Origin: PALSA-188 sp963720075 | GTDB taxonomy: Bacteria > Acidobacteriota > Terriglobia > Terriglobales > Acidobacteriaceae | DNA length: 64,000 bases | Reading direction: 5' to 3' | Assembly (NCBI GenBank): GCA_963720075.1 | Contig: CAVREG010000019.1 | Coordinates: 1,116,001 to 1,180,000 of the forward strand | Shown here: piece by piece, positions 32,363 through 39,103 of the stretch | Layout of the letters: every line of letters begins with the position of its first letter | Position numbering within the stretch: position 1 is the first letter of the stretch | Notes under the pieces: model-generated | Databases searched by the model: none | Told to the model about the DNA's origin: nothing | The model's input: only the letters and a program-made list of their open reading frames with translations | Made by a program: the position numbers and the translations under genes

Positions 32363-34450
32363 ATGTCAGCGACTCCAGAACAAACAACATTAATTGACAA
32401 AATTCGCAAGTCAGCATGGAAAGATTATCTCCAAGAGCGGCGCTGGTGTGCTTGGTTTCAGGGCGATCCAAAGCCGGATGGTGACGGCTTTGCAAAAGTT
32501 CCCCTTGCATCACACTCCGACCCACAGAGTTGGTGCACGTTCGATGAGTTGTGCGCGAAGCTGAAGCCGGGTCAGGGGGTTGGTTATAGCTTCCTCGGCG
32601 GTGATCTTCACCCCTTGGATTTAGATCATGTGCGTAATCCGAAGACGGGCGCAATTTGCAACGAAGCGATGGTGTTGCTTTCACGGTTGCAAAGCTTTTC
32701 GGAAGTCAGTGTCTCAGGCCGGGGTCTGCACGTGTTGTTTAAGGGGAATGTACGCGGCAAAGAGTTGACTCAGACCTGTGTGCAATATTGGAATCCCAAA
32801 AACTCGCCAAGGTTCTTCACCGTCACAGCGGACGTTGTTGGCGAAGCTTTCAGCACCATCAAAGACGTTGATAACGAGTTCAATTTTATATTTGCCACAG
32901 CGCGACACATCAGCGCGAAGTGCCGCGAGGAACTAGCAACCATTGACCCGGAGCAATACGCAAAGTTGCCTGTTGAGCGTGAGCAACCCGAAGAGACAAA
33001 GGAAAAACCGAAGCACAAAACCCGCAAGGTTTCTAAAGACTTCGACATTCACGATTTTCTAAAGTTCTATGGGTTGGGGATTGACAACGAGACGGACAAC
33101 GATCTTGGACACTGCATACGTCTGACAACATGCCCCATCAAAGGTGAGCCGCATGTTGGGCAAAACAGCACGTCAACAAACTTCATCTTTCCCACGAAGG
33201 ATGGGGGGTTGGGCTTTCACTGTCAGAGCACAGGCTGTGTTGATTACAGCGTGGCTCAGGTCATTGACCATCTTGCTAAACAAAAGGAACCATATCCCCA
33301 TTCCATATACGTTGAAGAGAAGAAGCAACCTGAAAAGGGTTTGGTTTACACACTGTCTTCATTGGATGGGATTGAGGAAACATCACTCAGTTGGCTATGG
33401 CCTGATTTTCTTCCAGATAACCAGCTTGTGCATTTTGCAGGTGCATCATCGGAAGGTAAAAGCCCCGTAACGCTTGACATTATAGCCCGCGTCACAGCCG
33501 GTAAAGAGTGGCCCGATGGAACACCAAATACGCTTGGCCCACGGTCTGTGATCCTCATGGCGGGTGAAGATGATTTGTCAGACACCGTTAAGCCTAGACT
33601 GAGGCTCGCGGGTGCCGACATATCCAAAGTGAAACTCTTTGAAGTTACTGCGAAGCGAGACGACAAAGACACGGAACTGTCAGCCGCACTTGATCGTGAC
33701 TATCAGGGTTTGGTTGACGCTACTCGCTGGCTTGATGATTTGGCGTTGATCGTCATTGACCCCATAACCAACTATTTAGGGAAACAGAGCATGAACAAAG
33801 AGGAAGACATTAGGGGCTACATTTCGATGCCTCTGAAGGGTCTTGCTCAAGACGGGCGCATTTGCATCGTCACTGTGGGCCACCTCAACAAGCGCGATAA
33901 AGAAGCAACAGTGTTGCAACGAACGATGGGGGCAGCGGCTTTCACGGGTGTGCCTCGCAAAGTTTTCATATTCGGGAATGATCCAAAGGATGATAACAAA
34001 CACGCTCACGTCATGACCGAGGTTCGGGACAAACAAGTTTCCATTCAATATAAAACCGTGGCGATGGCAGACCCTCAGAGTTTACAGAAAAGCCCCATCA
34101 TAAGAGTTGAATGGGGCAAGTTGGTTGAGGTGGATGCTGATGAGGTCGTAAATGCACCAAAGCAGCGCGAACGGACCTCAAACAAAGAGGTGCAGACATT
34201 TCTAAAAACACTCCTACGCGATGGGGCGAAGCCAACCAAAGTGATTGAAGCCGCGTTGAAAGAGGCCGGAATTGATTGTGATAACTGGCAGCGGCCTGCA
34301 AGGCGTGTTGCCGAATCACGGCAGATAAAGGGTCAAGGAAAGAATGCCGGGTGGGAATGGTTCTTACCTGCCCCTGAGCAGTTCGATCTACCAACAAAGA
34401 AGGGTGCCTCATCGGTCACACAAAACGATCAACAGGAGCAAGCAGCATGA
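32363..34450 (+). CDS. Primase-helicase (prim-pol-like N-terminus with RepA-type ATPase)
   Basis: 695 residues from ATG 32363. N-terminal half: WCAWFQGDPKPDGDGFAKVP and LHPLDLDHVRNPKTG (about residues 85-99), VSVSGRGLHVLFKG, the features of the primase-polymerase-like domain of mobile-element replication proteins. A Cys/His part (LTTCPIKGEPHV, FHCQSTGCVDYS) follows. C-terminal half: RecA-like ATPase with Walker A AGASSEGKSPVTLDII (about 359-374) and Walker B LALIVIDPITNYL (about 464-476). A winged-helix-like end follows. It should start replication of the excised element. Overlaps the next gene by four bases. Confidence 0.8.
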   Translation: MSATPEQTTLIDKIRKSAWKDYLQERRWCAWFQGDPKPDGDGFAKVPLASHSDPQSWCTFDELCAKLKPGQGVGYSFLGGDLHPLDLDHVRNPKTGAICNEAMVLLSRLQSFSEVSVSGRGLHVLFKGNVRGKELTQTCVQYWNPKNSPRFFTVTADVVGEAFSTIKDVDNEFNFIFATARHISAKCREELATIDPEQYAKLPVEREQPEETKEKPKHKTRKVSKDFDIHDFLKFYGLGIDNETDNDLGHCIRLTTCPIKGEPHVGQNSTSTNFIFPTKDGGLGFHCQSTGCVDYSVAQVIDHLAKQKEPYPHSIYVEEKKQPEKGLVYTLSSLDGIEETSLSWLWPDFLPDNQLVHFAGASSEGKSPVTLDIIARVTAGKEWPDGTPNTLGPRSVILMAGEDDLSDTVKPRLRLAGADISKVKLFEVTAKRDDKDTELSAALDRDYQGLVDATRWLDDLALIVIDPITNYLGKQSMNKEEDIRGYISMPLKGLAQDGRICIVTVGHLNKRDKEATVLQRTMGAAAFTGVPRKVFIFGNDPKDDNKHAHVMTEVRDKQVSIQYKTVAMADPQSLQKSPIIRVEWGKLVEVDADEVVNAPKQRERTSNKEVQTFLKTLLRDGAKPTKVIEAALKEAGIDCDNWQRPARRVAESRQIKGQGKNAGWEWFLPAPEQFDLPTKKGASSVTQNDQQEQAA

Positions 34451-34632
34451 GCGATCCAAAACTCACAGCCGAAACCATCAAGCTTAATGAAGTCGCACCT
34501 GAAGGGTATTGCGCCCCCGGCAAGTCTCTCATCCACGAAGTTGAAAAGTTGCGTAATGCCGTCTTGTTGCTATGCGATTTACAAAGGGAACTTGCGAGGA
34601 ACTTGAATCACTTTCTCTCTTTAGAAAGATAG
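34447..34632 (+). CDS. Small hypothetical protein coupled to the primase-helicase
   Basis: 61 residues, beginning in an ATGA overlap with the primase-helicase stop. The second half is a heptad-like helix (IHEVEKLRNAVLLLCDLQREL), which suggests a dimer. Family unknown. Its 3' end overlaps the convergent membrane-protein gene by 25 bp. Confidence 0.6.
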   Translation: MSDPKLTAETIKLNEVAPEGYCAPGKSLIHEVEKLRNAVLLLCDLQRELARNLNHFLSLER

Positions 34633-34955
34633 AACGTGACCGCAGAGCCGACTAGACCGGAAAGCAGTGGCATCCACACTGAGAACATTCGTTCAAACAG
34701 TGGCGCTGCGTCGAGGCGATTCTTCATCGTCAGCAGGATCATGACGACGTAGTTGATAACAAAGGTGACGCCTAGCATGAGCAGTAGTGTGATTGTGATG
34801 TGTCGGGCTGTCTGCGATTCTCGCACCTTGAGGTCATCGCTGGTTAGCTGCAAGCCTCGTGGTTCGACATTGGTGGAGATTGTTGCCGATGGTGGTGGTG
34901 TTGTTGGGGCTGGTTCCGTTTCTGGGTCCGGTGGGAGCGCCGGAGGGTTAGACAT
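34608..34955 (-). CDS. Small membrane protein with two membrane segments
   Basis: 115 residues. A Pro-rich cytoplasmic N-terminus (PPALPPDPETEPAPTTPPP) is followed by two hydrophobic helices: ITLLLMLGVTFVINYVVMIL (about residues 55-74) and WMPLLSGLVGSAVTFYL (about 93-109), with a basic end. No family is recognised; a holin-like or immunity role is possible but unsupported. Start overlaps the end of the preceding minus-strand gene by 8 bp. Confidence 0.6.
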   Translation of the reverse strand: MSNPPALPPDPETEPAPTTPPPSATISTNVEPRGLQLTSDDLKVRESQTARHITITLLLMLGVTFVINYVVMILLTMKNRLDAAPLFERMFSVWMPLLSGLVGSAVTFYLSKERK

Positions 34956-35241
34956 ATTGCACTCCCTTAATAATGAATCGGTCGGTCGGCATCTTCGTGA
35001 TTTTGGGAAAGAGTCCCTGCGTCATAGGCGTCAGGTGCTCGATTGACCAAATGATGTGTCTGGCACGAGCCTGCACGAAGTTGAGGTAGTTCTGTGCATC
35101 CTCAGGGGTGAAAATGGACGCATCCTCGGATTTGTTCACGAGCATTAGAACTTGTTTGGTCTCACCTGTTCCAAGGTCGAAGATGATGTTGGCCGCAATG
35201 TAGAACGTGTTCGTGCTAGTCGTGCTGTTAACTGTCGGCAT
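34948..35241 (-). CDS. Hypothetical protein, 97 residues
   Basis: From ATG 35241: MPTVNSTTSTNTFYIAANII, then DASIFTPEDAQNYLNFVQAR, ending FIIKGVQYV. An alpha/beta soluble protein with no known family. The frame is open upstream to 35484, but the extra residues are Arg/Cys/Pro-rich and lie over the hairpin and excisionase start, so I prefer the shorter form. It forms one unit with the downstream membrane-protein gene. Confidence 0.55.
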   Translation of the reverse strand: MPTVNSTTSTNTFYIAANIIFDLGTGETKQVLMLVNKSEDASIFTPEDAQNYLNFVQARARHIIWSIEHLTPMTQGLFPKITKMPTDRFIIKGVQYV

Positions 35242-35406
35242 ATTCGGAATTCTAACGTTGTTTTGAATTTGCAAACAAATTGAATTTAGTGGTGATGAGA
35301 TCACCCATCTGGGTTTCAGCCCGTGCTCACCCTTGGAGCACGGCAAGGCAACGGACTTCCCAAGTCTGATCCTAAGCAAGGTCACCCGCTTCCAATCTTC
35401 ACCGGG

Positions 35407-35445
35407 TCCCCAAGAGAAAAAACAAATCCGAAAAACTCTTGGGGA
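35407..35445 (+). promoter_or_regulatory. Hairpin overlapping the ribosome site of the excisionase-like gene
   Basis: TCCCCAAGAG (35407-35416) and CTCTTGGGGA (35436-35445) form a perfect 10-bp inverted repeat with a 19-base loop, ending eight bases before the ATG at 35454. The right arm includes the start of the purine-rich ribosome site GGGGAGAAG, so a folded leader could block translation; as DNA it could be a dimer-binding site. Confidence 0.5.
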
Positions 35446-35453
35446 GAAGCAAC

Positions 35454-35657
35454 ATGGAAATCTTAACGGTTGAAGAAGTAGCAACTATGCTGAAAATGTC
35501 CAAAGGACAAATCTATGAGATGACCAAGGCCCGCACCCGCACAGGCTCAATGAAGGAGAACCCCATACCTGTGATGAAAATCAATGGCAACGTGCGCTTC
35601 AGGAGAGTTGATGTTGATAAGTGGTTAGAGAGAGAAGCGGAGAGGTGTGCCGCGTGA
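35454..35657 (+). CDS. Excisionase-like HTH_17 protein of the tRNA-Met element
   Basis: 67 residues with the MerR/excisionase helix-wing pattern: ILTVEEVATMLKMSKGQIYE, then NPIPVMKINGNVRFRRVDVD and KWLERE. ATG 35454 follows GGGGAGAAG. It is probably the recombination directionality factor of the element, or its regulator. It lies near the right end, and its leader carries a strong hairpin. Confidence 0.85.
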   Translation: MEILTVEEVATMLKMSKGQIYEMTKARTRTGSMKENPIPVMKINGNVRFRRVDVDKWLEREAERCAA

Positions 35658-35716
35658 GTCAAAAGACCTTCTCGAAACTAGGTACTAGGTACTCCAAGGA
35701 GTCTGTTGATTCATCT

Positions 35717-36034
35717 TTACTGATTTACAAAATGTGCGCAGCCTGCTGCGGCTCCTTGTGTCCGGGCTTGCCTCTTAGGTGCTGTGGTCTTTATCTCAGT
35801 ATGTAGCCCCAATTTTTCCGCATATATTACCAACATTTCCAGACTGAATTTCGACATCTTACCTCGCAATAGATCACTGATCCGGGGCTGCGTGGTGTCC
35901 AAGAGTGTTTGCAATTCCTGTTGTGAGTTGTGGGCCGCACGCTTCACAATCGCGGTATGCAGATCAGTTTTGATTTTCAGTGCGGCGGCTTCTTCAGGTG
36001 AGAATCCCAAATCCTGAAACACATTGCGGCTCAT
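35717..36034 (-). CDS. HigA-like XRE antitoxin
   Basis: 105 residues with a central XRE-type HTH: QQELQTLLDTTQPRISDLLR, then KFSLEMLVIYAEKLGLHTEI. The N-terminus (FSPEEAAALKIKTDLHTAIV) is the form seen in antitoxins paired with Gp49/HigB-type toxins. It follows the toxin gene by 39 bp on the same strand, toxin first, as in higBA loci. It should neutralise the toxin and repress the operon. Confidence 0.85.
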   Translation of the reverse strand: MSRNVFQDLGFSPEEAAALKIKTDLHTAIVKRAAHNSQQELQTLLDTTQPRISDLLRGKMSKFSLEMLVIYAEKLGLHTEIKTTAPKRQARTQGAAAGCAHFVNQ

Positions 36035-36073
36035 AAAACATTGCTCCTGTGTAGGTCCGTTAGACCTTGATTG

Positions 36074-36424
36074 TTAATGCTTTTTCGTCTTTGCCAAGTG
36101 TTGCTTCAAAGCGTTCAAACGCTTGCTTCCAATTTCGATGTCGCTCTGAGAAGTCTTGTTGGTTTTCTTCATGAAGCAATGTAGAACGTAAATCACCCCA
36201 TCGCTCACGTGGTAAAACAGTCGATACCATGTATCTTTATCATCAGTTCGCAACTCGAAGCATCGCAATGTCGGTGCCATCGAAGCTGAATCAAGAGGAC
36301 GTTCACCTTCTTGCAATCGCCGCAGATCGCCTCCAAAATCCTCTTTCACTCCGGCGGGGAAACCTCTGATGATGTCCTGAGAGTCCCCCAAGAAGACCAC
36401 TTCCAAGGAGTGGCTTTCAGTCAT
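36074..36424 (-). CDS. HigB/Gp49-like RelE-superfamily toxin
   Basis: 116 residues: LEVVFLGDSQDIIRGFPAGV at the start, then MAPTLRCFELRTDDKDTWYRLFY, then GVIYVLHCFMKKTNKTSQSD, the hallmark strand-and-basic-loop order of the phage Gp49-like/HigB family. Members cleave mRNA at the ribosome. With the antitoxin downstream it forms an addiction pair next to the right border of the element, which would help its retention. Confidence 0.88.
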   Translation of the reverse strand: MTESHSLEVVFLGDSQDIIRGFPAGVKEDFGGDLRRLQEGERPLDSASMAPTLRCFELRTDDKDTWYRLFYHVSDGVIYVLHCFMKKTNKTSQSDIEIGSKRLNALKQHLAKTKKH

Positions 36425-36640
36425 GAGTTCAATCTAGCAGATCGTGAGTTGCTTGTATATAAAAACTTATATAGAATGAGAGGCCCTTCTTAACCAACCT
36501 CATAATCCCTACAAACTCACTAGACTTATCTGCTTTTTGATCTGCTTTTTTCGACAGACCCCCACCCAAAGTACCCCTTTCGACCCCTTTATCCACAGCC
36601 TAATTGATTGATACTTAAAGAATGGGTCTCTGTGAGATGC

Positions 36641-36681
36641 ATTATGAGACCGTCGCTCTAACCACCTGAGCTACGCCGCCA
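36641..36681 (-). repeat. Right attachment copy: 5' half of tRNA-Met
   Basis: 41 bases identical to 29034-29074, covering the anticodon loop through the 5' end of the tRNA plus one base. The T arm and 3' half are missing, so it is not a functional tRNA. It is the chromosomal remnant left when the element restored the tRNA with its own copy. Confidence 0.93.
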
Positions 36682-37121
36682 CATTTTTGTTTGCAATAAC
36701 TTACATCATGGTCCGCAAAGATTCGTTGCTACCACGTCACGAGATTGTAGATGGTGAGCCTCAGCGAGTGCAACGTTCAGAGCGGGTCTGCACGAGAGAC
36801 AACAAACGCAAGAAGGCGAAGAGCAGCAGGTCTGGTAAAAGCGGCCGCTGTAATGCCCCGAATCAGCACCCTCGCTGGCACGGCCCAAGATGTGGACATC
36901 TCAGTCTTTGACTTTTGGTAACGGGTATCTGCCTCGCACCACGAAGGCGTCAAGCATCCAAGGCTGGTTTAGGGAATGTTCAGCCTTGCTCTTTCCCAAG
37001 GGAAAACTCTTTCCCTTCCCCTCATTTCAAGAGGTTAAGTGGCTGATTCCAATAGGCTGGCATTTGGTCGCTGCATTGCACTTACCTTCAGCGAGTACTG
37101 AAAAGGCTCTCGGAGGGACAC
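36682..37121. other. Intergenic stretch, no gene seen
   Basis: Outside the element border. Frames of 60-110 codons exist, but they are Arg/Ser-rich, lack ribosome sites and overlap on both strands. The region would originally have carried the tRNA-Met promoter. Confidence 0.4.
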
Positions 37122-37364
37122 ATGAAATACGTGATTTTAGTGCTTACGCTACTCGGTTCGTCCTACGGAACATTCGTGCCCGGAATGTATCCTTGCCCTT
37201 TCGACAAAGAGATTGCTTATCGTCATGACGCGTGCAAATACGACAAAAATACTATTATTTGCACTTACACACACACGCACCATGGCAGCAAGGGCGCTTC
37301 TATACATTCGTTTTCGGTCCAATTTCCATACGGAACCCTGCCGCCAGACAGCGCCTCTGAATAA
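37122..37364 (+). CDS. Small secreted hypothetical protein
   Basis: 80 residues with GGAGG five bases before ATG 37122. The N-terminus MKYVILVLTLLGSSYG is a signal peptide. The mature part has four Cys (MYPCPFDKEI, DACKYDKNTIICTYTHTHH), able to form two disulphides. No family is recognised. Good ribosome site and signal peptide are the only support. Confidence 0.5.
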   Translation: MKYVILVLTLLGSSYGTFVPGMYPCPFDKEIAYRHDACKYDKNTIICTYTHTHHGSKGASIHSFSVQFPYGTLPPDSASE

Positions 37365-37905
37365 CTCAGTAGTGAAACAGACTTGGCGCGGATGGATTGA
37401 AATCCGTCCATGCCGGGCCCTACGTCGAAATTGAGCCTCACCATGCACGGAGATCTACGGACCATGCTTGAAAACGCGACGAACACTGTTCCTGGTCGCG
37501 GATTTGCATTCCGTCCCTCATGCTAGTGGCTCATTGCACAGCTTTAGATTTCTACATCTGCGGGTCATTTCTGCACGAGAAGCCTAATCCTGGTTACCCC
37601 ACTAAGTCTTATGCCGTACGAAACGGCATTGCGGCTGCATTCCAATAACACCCCTCACTACAGCCAGCGCGCAATCCTACTCATAGTCGGTCGTTATTTC
37701 TTTCAAAATCCATCCCTAAGCACCTATCCGGCAACTAAGTGCCGGACGAGAGTCGCTGAGAAAAGGTTAACGGAGGTGGTATGAGTATTTTTACGATCCT
37801 GTTCGTAGTGCTCTTGGTGCGCGGAGGATCGCGGACGGCATAGACCCAGCAGAAATTCAACAACAAACTCAAACATAATGGAAGAAATGAGACCGAGGTG
37901 ACCGT
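37365..37905. other. Intergenic stretch, one mini-frame
   Basis: No full gene. At 37781-37843 a 20-codon frame with GGAGG upstream reads MSIFTILFVVLLVRGGSRTA. It resembles the hydrophobic start of tiny membrane proteins found near stress genes, cut short by a stop; it may be a remnant or leader. Confidence 0.3.
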
Positions 37906-38322
37906 ATGAAACGAATAACAGTAAAAGCAATACTTGCGCAGTTATTGCTACTCAGCGTGGCAGGCTTGCTGTGGGCGCAAGATTCGACTCCAATGCAGGG
38001 ACAACCCGCTGACAACACAAAAGTCAACGAGCGCGATCGAAGCAAAGCAGAAGCGACAGCGGATCAGCAAAAAGAGGATACTTCCGACCGCGAGTTAGCC
38101 CGCCAGATCCGGCGCGCCCTCGTAAAGGACAACGCTCTTTCCACATATGCCCACAACGTCAAGGTGATAGTGCAAAACGGTGCGGTGACACTGAAAGGGC
38201 CGGTGCGCTCTGACGAAGAGAAGCGAACTGTCGAAGCGAAGGCTGCCGAGGTAGCTGGTGGTTCAGACAAAGTTACCAGCGAATTACAGGTAGCTATGAA
38301 GCACGACAAAACTGATCAATAA
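37906..38322 (+). CDS. Periplasmic BON-domain protein
   Basis: 138 residues: a signal peptide (LAQLLLLSVAGLLWAQ, cut near residue 25), a charged linker, and one BON domain (about 60-130: DRELARQIRRALVKDNALST, VKVIVQNGAVTLKGPV, then EEKRTVEAKAAEVAG). BON domains bind phospholipid and help keep the envelope stable under osmotic stress. It lies 18 bp ahead of the YflT-like gene and probably shares its transcript. Confidence 0.88.
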   Translation: MKRITVKAILAQLLLLSVAGLLWAQDSTPMQGQPADNTKVNERDRSKAEATADQQKEDTSDRELARQIRRALVKDNALSTYAHNVKVIVQNGAVTLKGPVRSDEEKRTVEAKAAEVAGGSDKVTSELQVAMKHDKTDQ

Positions 38323-38340
38323 CAAATAAAGGAGCTAAAC

Positions 38341-38904
38341 ATGGCAGGTAAAAACACAGCAGCATTTGGAATTTATAAAACTCGAGCAGGCGCCGAGAGC
38401 GCAGTTGACGCCCTTCGCGCAGAGCAGTTCCGCAACACTGACATTTCCGTGATGCTTCCTGAAAATCAGGGCACCAAAGATTTCGCCTATGAGAAAAATA
38501 CCAAGGCACCTGAAGGCGCCGCTACTGGCGCGGGATCAGGTGCGGTAATTGGCGGCACATTGGGATGGCTGGCGGGCATCGGCGCGCTGGCGATTCCGGG
38601 CGTCGGTCCGTTCATTGCCGCTGGACCGATCGTGGCGGCGTTGGCGGGAGTCGGCGTCGGTGGCGCCGTGGGTGGACTCACGGGAGCACTGGTCGGTATG
38701 GGGATTCCGGAGTATGAAGCCAAGCGCTATGAGGGCCGCGTTAAAGAGGGCGGAATTCTGTTGTCCGTTCACTGCGACGATTCCAAATGGACAAAAAAGG
38801 CCAAGGAAATTCTCGAAAGGACGGGCGCCGAAGACGTCTCTTCAACGGGCGAGTCCAGTGCTGACTTTTCGAAAACCGACAAGCCGATGCAACGCGCAAG
38901 CTAA
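38341..38904 (+). CDS. YflT/general-stress-17M-like protein with glycine-zipper membrane region
   Basis: 187 residues. The N-terminus (AAFGIYKTRAGAESAVDALR, FRNTDISVMLPEN) is a heat-induced stress protein YflT-type alpha/beta domain. A Gly/Ala-rich hydrophobic middle (about 60-125, GAVIGGTLGWLAGIGALAIP) forms one or two membrane or zipper helices. The C-terminus (GGILLSVHCDDSKWTKKAKE) repeats a ferredoxin-like half. AAAGGAGC precedes the ATG. Together with the BON protein it forms a small stress operon closed by a terminator. Confidence 0.8.
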   Translation: MAGKNTAAFGIYKTRAGAESAVDALRAEQFRNTDISVMLPENQGTKDFAYEKNTKAPEGAATGAGSGAVIGGTLGWLAGIGALAIPGVGPFIAAGPIVAALAGVGVGGAVGGLTGALVGMGIPEYEAKRYEGRVKEGGILLSVHCDDSKWTKKAKEILERTGAEDVSSTGESSADFSKTDKPMQRAS

Positions 38905-38931
38905 ACTTCCCGAGCGCATCCCTCCACCGAA

Positions 38932-38957
38932 CCCCTCGACGCGAATCGAGGGGTTTT
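38932..38957 (+). terminator. Rho-independent terminator
   Basis: Perfect stem CCCCTCGA/TCGAGGGG around a six-base loop, then TTTT. It lies 28 bp after the YflT-like stop and ends the BON-YflT unit. Confidence 0.9.
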
Positions 38958-39103
38958 GTCTTGAGAAGACCTAAAAGCATTCTCAATTGAGGTTTCGCCG
39001 GACGCGCTGGGCAGCAGAAGCCATTGCGGGTGGCTAAGAGTGCTGCAAGACGCGGACCTTGAGACTGGGTCGTAACCACAAACACGATGCACGCGGCTCG
39101 AGT

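Larger units (their letters stand above)
29034..36681. mobile_element. Integrative element inserted in the 5' half of tRNA-Met
   Basis: The ends are a 41-bp perfect direct repeat (29034-29074 and 36641-36681) made of the anticodon-to-5'-end half of the tRNA gene, the classic trace of integrase insertion. Inside are an integrase beside the tRNA, a primase-helicase, an excisionase-like HTH protein, small accessory genes and a toxin-antitoxin pair. No capsid, packaging or conjugation gene is seen, so it is a satellite- or plasmid-like integrative element of about 7.6 kb. Confidence 0.88.

Noticed and set aside
36641..36681. A second tRNA-Met gene
   Set aside because: Only the 5' half is present; the T arm and acceptor 3' strand are missing. 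It is an attachment-site remnant.
37781..37843. 20-codon frame with GGAGG upstream
   Set aside because: Hydrophobic start is suggestive, but too short to call a gene; noted only as a possible remnant in the gap entry.
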